Shown here: piece after piece, positions 44,381-53,442 of the stretch
Layout of the letters: the number at the start of each line of letters is the position of its first letter
How positions within the stretch are numbered: the first letter of the stretch is position 1
Assembly (NCBI GenBank): GCA_016110215.1
Contig: JADWQD010000001.1
Coordinates: forward strand, 372,001-436,000
DNA length: 64,000 nt
Direction of reading: 5' to 3'
Origin: Capronia americana
Taxonomy: Eukaryota > Ascomycota > Eurotiomycetes > Chaetothyriales > Herpotrichiellaceae
Translations under genes and position numbers: made by a program
Notes under the pieces: generated by a model
Databases searched by the model: none
Seen by the model: only the letters and a program-made list of their open reading frames with translations
What the model was told of the DNA's origin: nothing

Positions 44381-45469
44381 ATGTCTGATTCGCAATCCCC
44401 TCGCATTCTCCTGGTAACCTACCCACGCTCGGCATCAAATCTCCTCATCCGCATACTCAACCTCCCTGACCAACTCAAAGTCTACACCCCCAACGCCCTG
44501 GCCGGATACCTCTTCACGTCTACAGCCACGCAAATCAAAGACTCTAACGCATGGGCTGCGCCACTCGATGCCTGGCCGGACGAATTGGCCGAGCGAGTGA
44601 AGCAGTGTTATCTCGACGGATTCACCGAGACACAGAAGACCGTTTCCAAAGGCGTAGAATTGGGCAGGGTCGTCTTCGTCAAGGAACATATTCAAGGTTT
44701 ACTTCACCCGCTTGCGCAACAGAGATTCGTCTTTGGTGGCGACAAGGCCTTGAAGCCGGAAGACTTGCGACGGTGGGATTTTTCGACCACTGACGGTGAA
44801 AATGTCAACCGCTCTCCCCTCAATGACACCGTCCTCCCAGACAAGTCCCTGGAATCTTGGAAACCGATCTTTCTCATCCGTCATCCGGCCCTTGCGTTCC
44901 CATCTCAATACAAGATCTTCCGCGTGTTGAAGGGAGATGAGGACGAAGACCCCTCCGGTGGTAAAGAACGGTGGTTGAACCTGTTCCTGACGCTTCATTG
45001 GACTCGGCGGTTATATGAGTTCTATTGTGAGAAACGTGATGTGACCGGAGAGCGGGACGGCGATGAGGGTCAGAGTAGGGTTGAAGATGATCCACCTTCC
45101 CGACGTCTTCTCGACTGGCCCATCATAGTGGACGCTGACGATATCATCACCTCTCCTGTTATTGTCGAGCGTCTCGCCAGCCAGATAGGCATGGACGTCT
45201 CAAACCTGAAGTTCAAATGGGATGCCGTGCCTGTGGAAGATCGAAAGAAGATATCCCCTCTGTTGCAGACCATGTTATCCACGCTCCTGGCATCAGATGG
45301 AATCCAAATCACCAAAGCGGCGGGACAAGCCGTAGACATCGAGGCCGAGAAGAAGAAATGGAACAACGAATGGGGAGAGCGCAAGGCTGAGAAATTGGAA
45401 AGGTGGGTCCAAGCCGCTATAGGGGATTATCTCTTTTTGAGAGAACGGAGGATGAAATGCGAGGTCTAG
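44381..45469 (+). CDS. P-loop sulfotransferase-like protein
   Basis: A single exon of 362 aa. The N-terminal LLVTYPRSASNLLIRIL is the 5'-phosphosulfate-binding loop of the fungal sulfotransferase-like family (PRSASN in place of PKSGTT). FLIRHPALAFPSQYKIF around 165-181 matches the 3'-phosphate-binding RxPxxxxxS region, and a WPIIVDADDI segment follows. The family has few characterised fungal members; PAPS-dependent sulfation is inferred from the motifs. The C-terminus is Lys/Glu-rich and helical. No obvious operon-like partner. Confidence 0.75.
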   Translation: MSDSQSPRILLVTYPRSASNLLIRILNLPDQLKVYTPNALAGYLFTSTATQIKDSNAWAAPLDAWPDELAERVKQCYLDGFTETQKTVSKGVELGRVVFVKEHIQGLLHPLAQQRFVFGGDKALKPEDLRRWDFSTTDGENVNRSPLNDTVLPDKSLESWKPIFLIRHPALAFPSQYKIFRVLKGDEDEDPSGGKERWLNLFLTLHWTRRLYEFYCEKRDVTGERDGDEGQSRVEDDPPSRRLLDWPIIVDADDIITSPVIVERLASQIGMDVSNLKFKWDAVPVEDRKKISPLLQTMLSTLLASDGIQITKAAGQAVDIEAEKKKWNNEWGERKAEKLERWVQAAIGDYLFLRERRMKCEV

Positions 45470-46465
45470 GTAGTCTACGGCTTGCAATGGATTGATTTCT
45501 TTCGGGAGAGAGGAAAAAGGGAGGGAGGGAGGTAACCGGCTAGGCAGGATAATCGAGGAATCTACCGAGCAGTCTAGCTATCCCAACGCTCACTTCCCTC
45601 CACTGTACCTAGATACTAAATGCGATTTTGTCACGGTAGGGACATTACAGCAATTCCGGGCCCACACACCGACAAGAATAAAGAGAAATCCATCAGACTA
45701 TTAAAATCTCCAGTGTAGTAACGCGGGACATCAAGCGTACGTCCAGTAATATGGATGCTGGTGTTTGCAGTACTGTAAGTAAACGTTGGTTGAAGGTCAC
45801 ACTGGGCAGAATGCTTTGCCAAAACATGCTCTGGCACTTGCGTACTACACAGGTACTAGGTAGATCAGGTCTATCCTACTGTAGATGGCCAGATGACCGG
45901 AATTTCGCCTCGTCCTGCGAGCTTTTCTTCCCCCACGTCCTGTGTGTGGGATAATATACTTCATGCAGAGTTCGCCGTACGCGTACTCCTATTGGGCACC
46001 TGGTAAATAATCAAGAGTCACACGAGTAACGACGGAGAGGGGGTGAGCGGGTGAGCGGGAGAACGGGCGGCGGGCCCTTTCCGAACCTCATCGGAGGACA
46101 GTTCGAGTGCGGGTCCGTGTACCTGGCGGAGGGGCCGAGTTATGGATCCATGCAAGAGCACAGAAAGAAGGAACGCTCAAGTTAATTACTGGGGTTATGG
46201 GTCAGGTCGATAGTAGGACGGCAGATACTGTGTGTACATTAGGATAGGTATAAATACTATGATGAGGTCAGCTTTCGGCCACCCACAACCATCACACATA
46301 CCGCGTAGCCAGCACATAGCCAGCTAATGTAGGTGGTTGCGGGGGCCAGGGGCCTTTTGCGGGCGCACGTTTTTACCCGTTCGGATACAGGTAGGATAAT
46401 ACATACCTTAGGTACCCACATTGTCGCACTCGTACAGTGTCACTCACTGCATCAGTCCAGCCTGA
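45470..46465. other. Intergenic region
   Basis: About 1 kb with GGGTGAGCGGGTGAGCGG-type repeats near 46035 and no supported gene. No tRNA-like B-box was recognised. Confidence 0.35.
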
Positions 46466-46780
46466 ATGGGCACCGTGCAATGCACCACCAGCACCAGCAC
46501 CAACACCAGCACCACCTCTACCACACATCCCGGTGCGGGTTCTATCAATACGTGTCCTCCGCACCAGCACGCACATGGCCATACTTCTGGCAGTGGGAGT
46601 ACAGTTCAGCACTCTCGCCCTCGCCCTCTGCAATGTCCTGAGACCGTCGATGTGGCGGAGCTGGAGCAGGCTCTGAGCGCAAGAGAGGCTTGGACGGTCG
46701 AATGGAAAGGGGTCGATGTGTTTGAAACTTGTGGTGGAACGAGCAGTGAGTCTGAGTTTGAGTCTGAGTCTGAGTCTTAA
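46466..46780 (+). CDS. Low-complexity open frame, possible first exon
   Basis: A 104-codon frame from ATG 46466 encodes Thr/Ser repeats (from ACCAGC DNA repeats), His-rich sequence and then an ordinary segment (VAELEQALSAREAWTVEWKG), ending in a Ser/Glu repeat (ESESES) from GAGTCT hexamers. A GTGAGT donor at the repeat start could splice to TAG|CC near 46869, reading TWHRGLDGERLERFLS, as the 5' part of the CorA-like gene downstream. This is unproven; the frame may also be spurious. Confidence 0.3.
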   Translation: MGTVQCTTSTSTNTSTTSTTHPGAGSINTCPPHQHAHGHTSGSGSTVQHSRPRPLQCPETVDVAELEQALSAREAWTVEWKGVDVFETCGGTSSESEFESESES

Positions 46781-47210
46781 GTGAATGCACTGTAGGGGCT
46801 TTGGGATTTTTTCGACATAGTCTCCCCCTGACGTGTGACTGACTAACTGACTATTGGGGGTAATTGTAGCCTGGCATCGTGGTCTGGATGGTGAGCGATT
46901 AGAGAGGTTTTTGAGCGTATCGGTCAGTGAGATTACATTTTCCTGAAGGAGGTGAGGAGTGGGACTCAGGAAGGAGGGAGAAAAGGGGAAAAAGGGAGGA
47001 AGAAGGGAAGGTCGCTAACAAGGTGGAATTACAGGACGACATCGACAGTGTAGGAGACGATGGAAGCGGGAATTGCGACATCAGGATAAGGATATTGTAT
47101 GTTCAGTCGTCATTTCCTTTCATTTCCTCGCTCGGGTGGTGGAGAGACGAAACCGCTGAGCAGAAGAATGATTCCCTCGATCGAGCAGTTTCCTACAAAG
47201 CCTAGGCCAG

Positions 47211-48501
47211 GGGCGCACGTCCAGTGAGATCAGCGACGCAGCGGTCAATCCGGCGGTCCTCAAACTGCTCCGTGATCGAGTCGGCCTTTCGGACCTCCTG
47301 ATCACGGCGGTATGTGGACTGGGACACTGGTACACGGTCAAGCATGGAGGTTTCATCACTCGGGATAAGCAAGGGAAAGCACAGACTTTGGGTCCTGGCA
47401 CCTCACCTCACCAGCTGGTCCACGAAAGAAAAGGGCTAACGTTGTTAGTAAAGAGTTGCTTTACGAATACGCCCCGTCCGCGAGTGCGTGTACCCAAGTC
47501 CGCACATGTCTCGAGACCGGGTCGACGATGTACTTCTGTCTGAATTTCCCGCCTTCGGCTATTTCGAGACTCGAGCACCATGATGTACGCGTTCCGTTCA
47601 AATTGGACGTCGTCGTGGCGGACGAGACGTTGAAGCTGTGGCAACGTGAAATGGTGACAAACCGAGACAGGATGAAGCGATTCGTACGTCGTGGCGCCGG
47701 CTCCGGCTCCGACCTGAGAGATGCAGCTTCTGACATTGTGTTCGGTGTAGGAAGCGAACGAGCCTCACGAGGCGGTCGATTCGATGATCAGAGACCTGCA
47801 CCGCCTGTCCCGGAGCTGGCACATACTCTTTCGCAAAGTTTCCGATTTCGAAGCACATCTCGCCTTTCTGCAGGGTGCGCGCGCCAAGTATGCAGATCTT
47901 GCGCAGAAAGGACCACATTACTCTGCTAGGAACGTAGAAGAACTTGGTGAATCGCTCGCAGTTTTGGTGTCCAGTTGCCGGTCGTTGAGACAACTTGTCG
48001 CAGACTATCGAGATCGTACCGCAACACAGGTCAATCTGGTGAGTGAGGGATGCGTACCTGGACAATGAGACTGACACGTGGCGCGCGCAGCTATTCCACC
48101 TCGCAAGCCAGGCAGAGAGTCGGGATAACAAAGATATCGCAGCCCTCACGGCGAGGATCGCGCAGCAGACTCGACGGGACAGCGCGTCCATGATCACCAT
48201 TGCGGCTGTGACCATGTTCTTCTTGCCAGGGACATTTGTAGCGGTACGTTGTCTTACCGGCTCTTCAATCCTTACTTAATGCTTGCTCTCTTGCTGACGT
48301 TTGCCGGAGTCGCTCCTGAGCACCGTTGTATTCAGCTTCGACAAGGACCACATTAATGTATCGCGCATGTGGTGGACATTGCCGGCTGCGGCTATTCCTC
48401 TCACCATATTGGTATTTGTCATCTGGTCGATGTGGCTGCGGCAGCGGATTTCGAATGGTGATGAGGCTGTTTTGCTCAAACCTAGCAATGGAAGGTTCTA
48501 G
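47211..48501 (+). CDS. CorA-like membrane protein, 5' structure unresolved
   Basis: The last four exons are clear: a piece through 47683 (frame containing STMYFCLNFPPSAISRLE), 47751-48038, 48091-48243, 48310-48501. They join in phase 0 and encode a helical stalk (RLSRSWHILFRKVSDFEAHL). A CorA-type C-terminus follows, with RRDSASMITIAAVTMFFLPGTFVA and a second TM (AAAIPLTILVFVIW). The Gly-Met-Asn ion-selectivity motif of true CorA is absent at TM1, as in many fungal CorA-like or STAND-associated proteins. An upstream block (NPAVLKLLRDRVGLSDLLIT, from 47211) probably belongs to it, but the junction near 47390-47455 could not be fixed. No clear start codon, so the listed start is only a boundary. 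Confidence 0.55.
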
Positions 48502-49180
48502 GTGTCACCTTTTTTTGGCATTCTGCTGGAGATAGGACAGCTATCCTAGACTGACCGCGAAAATGCTGTCTTTACTTTCAGTTGTTCGGTGCGAGGAGAC
48601 TGCGATGAATGTAGAGTGAAAGTTGAGTGATCGCGCCAAGATTTGGTACGCGTCCAGCACGCACGCAACGCGACTGACATTATTCCTTTTCCTTACTGGA
48701 CAGACATGATATTGTCTATCCGCGACGCCATTCGGCGATATGTAAGAGCCTGGTAAAAGTCTGCTGAATGATGTGTGAAATGGTGGGGACTCCATCACCA
48801 GCAGTGATCAACAACTGACGTCACCTTGGAGAGTCCTCAATCCACCAACATCCATCTTCCCGGACTCTTCTCGCCAGGATGAGGAGACAGAGAACGGAGA
48901 CCGGCAAATTCAATGATTTGAGGCCCTGTCTGGTCGGAAGATATTATCATACGAGGAGAATGACATGAACAGTTCATCTCTTCCCAGCGCGGATTTAAGA
49001 TCCGGTCCCGATCTCTCCCATCAGTTGTTGAACGTCTAAAATTCTTCTCACCACTACGTACATAGGTAGGAAGCTTGTGTTTGGAATGTCCTGTAGCTAT
49101 CGTTGCCCACGTGCAGGATCAGGTACAGATACAGGTACAGGTACTCTTACAGAGTAGATCACGACGCTCAGGACCTCACC
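48502..49180. other. Intergenic region with hexamer repeat
   Basis: 679 bp upstream of glucokinase. A run of AGGTACAGATACAGGTACAGGTAC at 49119-49142 lies about 40 bp before the start codon, probably in the leader. No other feature seen. Confidence 0.4.
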
Positions 49181-51049
49181 ATGTCCGCTTATACGGAGAA
49201 CCTGCAATTCAGCAGGGAGGATCTTGATTTCGGTGAGTTGGTCCATTTGCTGCTGCTGCTTGAATGTTCTTACCTAACGTCAATGGCAGAAATTCCAGAG
49301 GATCTTCCCGAAAAGCTGGGAGAGGAACTCCGTCGGTTAGAACAGTTGTTCACCATCGACACGGCACTGTTGAAGACGATTACCGACCGATTCGGCGAAG
49401 AACTTCAAGCAGGTGAGCACCTGCACTTGCTATCATATAGCATCGTCCTTACTCTTGGCCTTGGGCTCACGTCGAACTTCCCAGGTCTGGAGGGAAGAGG
49501 CGATATTGTCCGTCACACCTTCCCTTGAAAACAGCGAAGTATTGATCCTAGAACGTGGAACTAACCAATCCACCCTACACTATGTAGCCTATGAACATCA
49601 CTTGGGTGACTGCCTTTCCGACAGGTCGTGAAACAGGCACCTATCTTACCATCGATCTCGGTGGGACGAATCTGCGCGTTTGCCTGATCACTCTTACCGA
49701 CGAGCAGGGCGGACATGAGACGAGACAGGAGAAGTACACGCTACCCGAGAACATCAAGACCGGCACGGCAGACGAGCTGTTCGACCACATAGCCGATCAT
49801 CTCAGCGACTTTTTAGAAGAGCACGTCAAGGGTAACGAGGCGAAGTCCGACGATGGGAAGATCCCGCTGGGCTTCACGTTCAGCTATCCCGCAACGCAGG
49901 ATAGGATCGACCACGGCATCCTGCAGACGTGGACGAAAGGTTGGGACGTGAAAGACGTGGAGGGACACGACGTGGCCGAGATGCTCAACAAGGCCATAAC
50001 GAAAAGAGTATGTTGCAAATCCCACTCGGGTCCCACGATCTCATCGTACTTTCCTCCGCCGATACTGACGACTCGACCCGCAGAGCCTCCCCGTCAAGCT
50101 GATCGCCCTAGTCAACGACACTACAGGCGCACTCATCGCATCAGCATACAACGACCCCGACACGATCATCGGCGCCATCTTCGGCACGGGCTGCAACGCC
50201 GCGTACATGGACCGGGTGTCGCAAATCCCGAAAATGGCGTCCCGGACAACAGATATTGACGGCCCCAAAGTGGAACAAGACTCTCTCATGGCCATCAACT
50301 GCGAATACGGCGCCTTCGACAACTCGCATACCGTCCTCCCCAGAACGCGCTACGACGAACTGATCGACGAGCAGAGCCCCCGACCAGGCGAGCAGACGTT
50401 CGAGAAGATGTCAGCGGGACTATACCTGGGGGAAATCTTCCGGCAGATCCTACTCGACTTGATCACCAGGGGAGTCGTCTTCCGTGATTCGGATATGGAC
50501 TCGAGTTCAAATTCGCACTCAGAACCGAAGCCGGACCTGGACTCCGACTCTGAGATGAAGATGAAGCAGAACCAAACTCTGACGCAGCAACAAAAAGACG
50601 TCCTCTCAAACCCCTACGTTATTGACACGGAATTTCTCTCGACGGTCGAAAACGACGCGACGGCCTCGCTCGCGGAGGCGAAATCGGCCTTCCAACGCGT
50701 CTTGGCCGACCTCACCCCCTCGCCCGCGGAGCTGCAGTTCTGCCAGGCCGTGGCCAAACTCATCGCCATCCGGGGCGCGCGGCTCTGCGCGTGCGGCGCG
50801 TCCGCGATCTGTCGCCGTATCGGGCGGCGGCGGGGCCATGTTGCCGCGGACGGGAGCGTGGCTGTTAAACATCCGCGCTTCAAGGAGCGGTGGGAATGCG
50901 CGGTGCGAGAGATCCTGGATATGAAGATGGGGGGCTTCGGACGAGAAGGCGAGGGCATCGAGTTGACGAGCGCCGAGGACGGGAGTGGTGTTGGAGCTGC
51001 CGTTATCTGTGCTTTGACCATGGGGAGGACGGGGACAAGTGCGAAGTAA
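49181..51049 (+). CDS. Glucokinase / hexokinase family
   Basis: Exons 49181-49232, 49290-49412, 49485-49507 (a 23-nt microexon), 49588-50007, 50084-51049; 527 aa. Diagnostic segments: LDLGGTNLRVC-type phosphate 1 loop (TIDLGGTNLRVC), LGFTFSYPATQ sugar-binding region, TKGWDVKDVEGHDV, LVNDTTGALIA with the catalytic Asp, and AIFGTGCNAAYM. It phosphorylates glucose with ATP at the head of glycolysis. The IPMNITWVTAFPTG block points to the glucokinase branch. A polar insert of about 45 residues (SSSNSHSEPKPDLDSDSE) interrupts the large domain after GVVFRD, and the C-terminal adenine-binding region is Arg-rich. The third intron uses a weak donor (GTCCGT). Confidence 0.9.
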
Positions 51050-51452
51050 TAGTTCATTCCTGATGCATACATGCCGTCGGAATCGGGGGGGGGNNNNNNN
51101 NNNCCCGACTCCCTCCCTTCTAGCGCCGCCTCCCCCCCCGTGGGGCGGGGGGGGGGGCGGGCGGGCCCCCCGGTGCTCGATCCGGCGAGCGAAAGAGAAG
51201 GAATCCGTAGGAAGTCAGTTACAGGATTCGGAAGAGTGTGAGAAGTCTTTTTGATTGTTGTCGACATATGCACAGAAGAGGTGCTGCTGACTGCTGGCCG
51301 GTCGACGGGGCATATTACCCTCCAGGATGGCTGCTAGTAATACTCTTGTTCTGTTGTTCCTCTACTCGCATATTCAACCAAGAAGCCCATGGGCCGTGTC
51401 GTTCGTACATTTTTCTCGATATAGTCATTATACTCTCTGTTGTAGAGATCAA
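51050..51452. other. Assembly gap in G/C homopolymers
   Basis: Ten Ns at 51094-51103 are flanked by nine Gs on the left and by long C and G runs on the right (to about 51173). The gap falls just after the glucokinase stop codon. The true length is unknown and the flanks may be sequencing artefacts. The rest of the interval is 3' flank with no gene. Confidence 0.9.
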
Positions 51453-53442
51453 CTAGGCCCAGCGGGAGGCTGTCTCTCGGTCGCGTGGAAGACGCTTAGG
51501 CTGCTTCTTCGTACCATCGCAAACTTTGCATCGATATTTCTCCTTGACTATAGTCCCCTGGCCTTTGCACTCCATGCACATCCGTCGAAGCACCGCGATA
51601 TGCTCCGGGCTTAAATCCACAAAGACCATTTCAACTCGTTTACACCATATGCAGTCCCTGATTTTGTCTTCCCTCTCACCTAGTCCGTTACAAGCCTGGC
51701 ATACGCTTGTGCTCGTGTTGATGCTCTTGGGCTTTGTTCGGCTCCTGTCCGAGAACTTCTGCTCAGAGTTTGCGGGCCCCAAGGAGACATCTTTTATACG
51801 TTCATGCTGGGTTTTCCATTCTCGTTCATCTCGTTGTCTTCCAACTTCCTTTTCCTCCTCCTCTTCTTCTTCCTCTTCTGGGCGCCTCGTGGCGTTGTAA
51901 GAACGATGAAGAGGTTTGCTTCCCACAGGTCTCTCACTGTTACCAGATCCATAGCGCAATTCTTGCAGGCGAAGAGGTTTGTTTCCCGCAGGTCTCTCAC
52001 TGTTATCAGATCCATCGCGTAATCCTTGCAACTTAGAGTATTGCAGGCCGAAGATGCTCCTTGCTGCAATTTCGACGCCACTAGCGTCAAAATATTTGAA
52101 AACCCGTGCTACTGAGTCCCAATGTTTGGTCCGCGCCGACCGGAAGTCTGCTTCGATTGGGAACCGACAGTTACACTGAATCAGCCGGCCATCGCGCGTG
52201 ATATGGCAAGATAGACCGACCATGGGGTCCAAACCTCTCCACGCCCCTGGAGCCAAGGTTTCAGTGACCGACGACGGCGATTCCGGAGGATGGGGAGGGA
52301 TTGGTGGTGACATCTTTTCCTGGACACAACCTGGTTGAGAGTTCTCTCGGCCACCCGCCGATGCATCCAATTCTTTAAACATAGGCGACTGTTGTGTTTT
52401 TGCTTTGATGTTAGGGGAGGAGCGAACGCCGATTCGCGTTCCATCAACGTTATGTTGCGTGCTGATTTGAGCGCGATTAATATTTACCGCGCTGCCGCGC
52501 TCTGATGCGTCTCTTGTCGCGCTGCGTTTGGGATCAAGCACAGTGGGGATCTCTGCCTCTTGAGAAGTGGTTCCCGAGACAGAGAGATCGATGTTCGTCC
52601 ACTGTTGCAGAAGCTGTTGGAGCACGTGACCAGATTGCTGAAGGACATTGCGCTGTCTCTCTGCTGTATCGGTATAGGCTGTGAGTGATTGTGTCAGGTC
52701 GGCTAAGGCGCTAGGTGTCGTAGAAACGATATCTAGCTGCGTGCTAGATGGCTCGGTGCATGGTTTGCCAGTGTCGATGCTGAGAGTTCTTCCTTGTCGA
52801 GCCGCCTGTTCCTTAAGAATCAACAGTTTCTCGTGAGCTTCGGTCTGGGCAAGAAGAGCGTTTTGTGCCTTGATTTGTTGTCTAGGCAAATCGCTGTCAT
52901 GGGTGGAAGAGCCATCTATCCTGGACTTTGCTCTTCGCCTGCCATGTTGCCCGAGCGTTAGCGATAACGATGAGTTGGGCAGAAATAGAAAAGACTGACC
53001 TGTGCGATCGCATCTTCTTGCCGGTGAAGATGATCGTGACGAGGAGGTGAACAGTACTACGCAAGTAGTCAAGCTCACCCACAAGCAGCGCCACTCTCGA
53101 CTTGGTCAAGTTCCATTTCACCTTCTGCAGAAAAGAGATATCGTCCTTGCCCTCCTTGGGGATGGGGAGCAGGTGTTCGATCTTTGTGAAGATCTCATTC
53201 GACTGGTATTGCAGCTCGTCGATCAGGTCGAAAGCGGCGTCAGTGAGCATAGGCTCGTCATCGTCGATTCGTTCCGTTAGGATATCTAGGACATTTGCAT
53301 AAAGGTCGACATGACGTGCAATATAATTGACTTCTTCCGTAGCGCTCGATACACTGGAGCCAAACTCGTATAAGGTCTTTGTAAGTCGGATGCCAAAGCT
53401 TGCTATGCCAACGATGGATGCAACGGCGGCAGCCTCAGCCAT
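51453..53442 (-). CDS. Fungal STAND N-terminal domain fused to DnaJ-type zinc-finger tail
   Basis: Exons on minus 53442-53000 and 52938-51453 (61-bp intron, phase 2); 642 aa. The first 145 residues (AAAVASIVGIASFGIRLTKTLYEFGSSV...) match the helical N-terminal domain of fungal STAND proteins. No NACHT or NB-ARC P-loop follows. Instead there is a coiled, Gln-rich and disordered middle, an unknown conserved-looking block (GLSCHITRDGRLIQCNCRFPI), an in-frame 21-residue tandem duplication, a poly-Glu run, and a Cys-rich tail with four CxxC units (CQACNGLG, CIWC, CMECKGQG, CKVCDG). This is the zinc-finger pattern of DnaJ/Hsp40 type I chaperones, but there is no J domain. Function unknown; a signalling or client-binding adaptor is inference. 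Confidence 0.8.
51910..52034. repeat. 63-bp in-frame tandem duplication
   Basis: Two copies starting AAGAGGTTTG at 51910 and 51973, differing at several sites. The unit is 63 bp, so it adds 21 codons (minus-strand NSERPxGxKPL) without breaking the STAND-N/DnaJ-finger gene. Confidence 0.9.

Noticed and set aside
47598..48215. 205-codon minus-strand frame
   Set aside because: Antisense to the CorA-like exons, which have the family sequence and proper splice sites.
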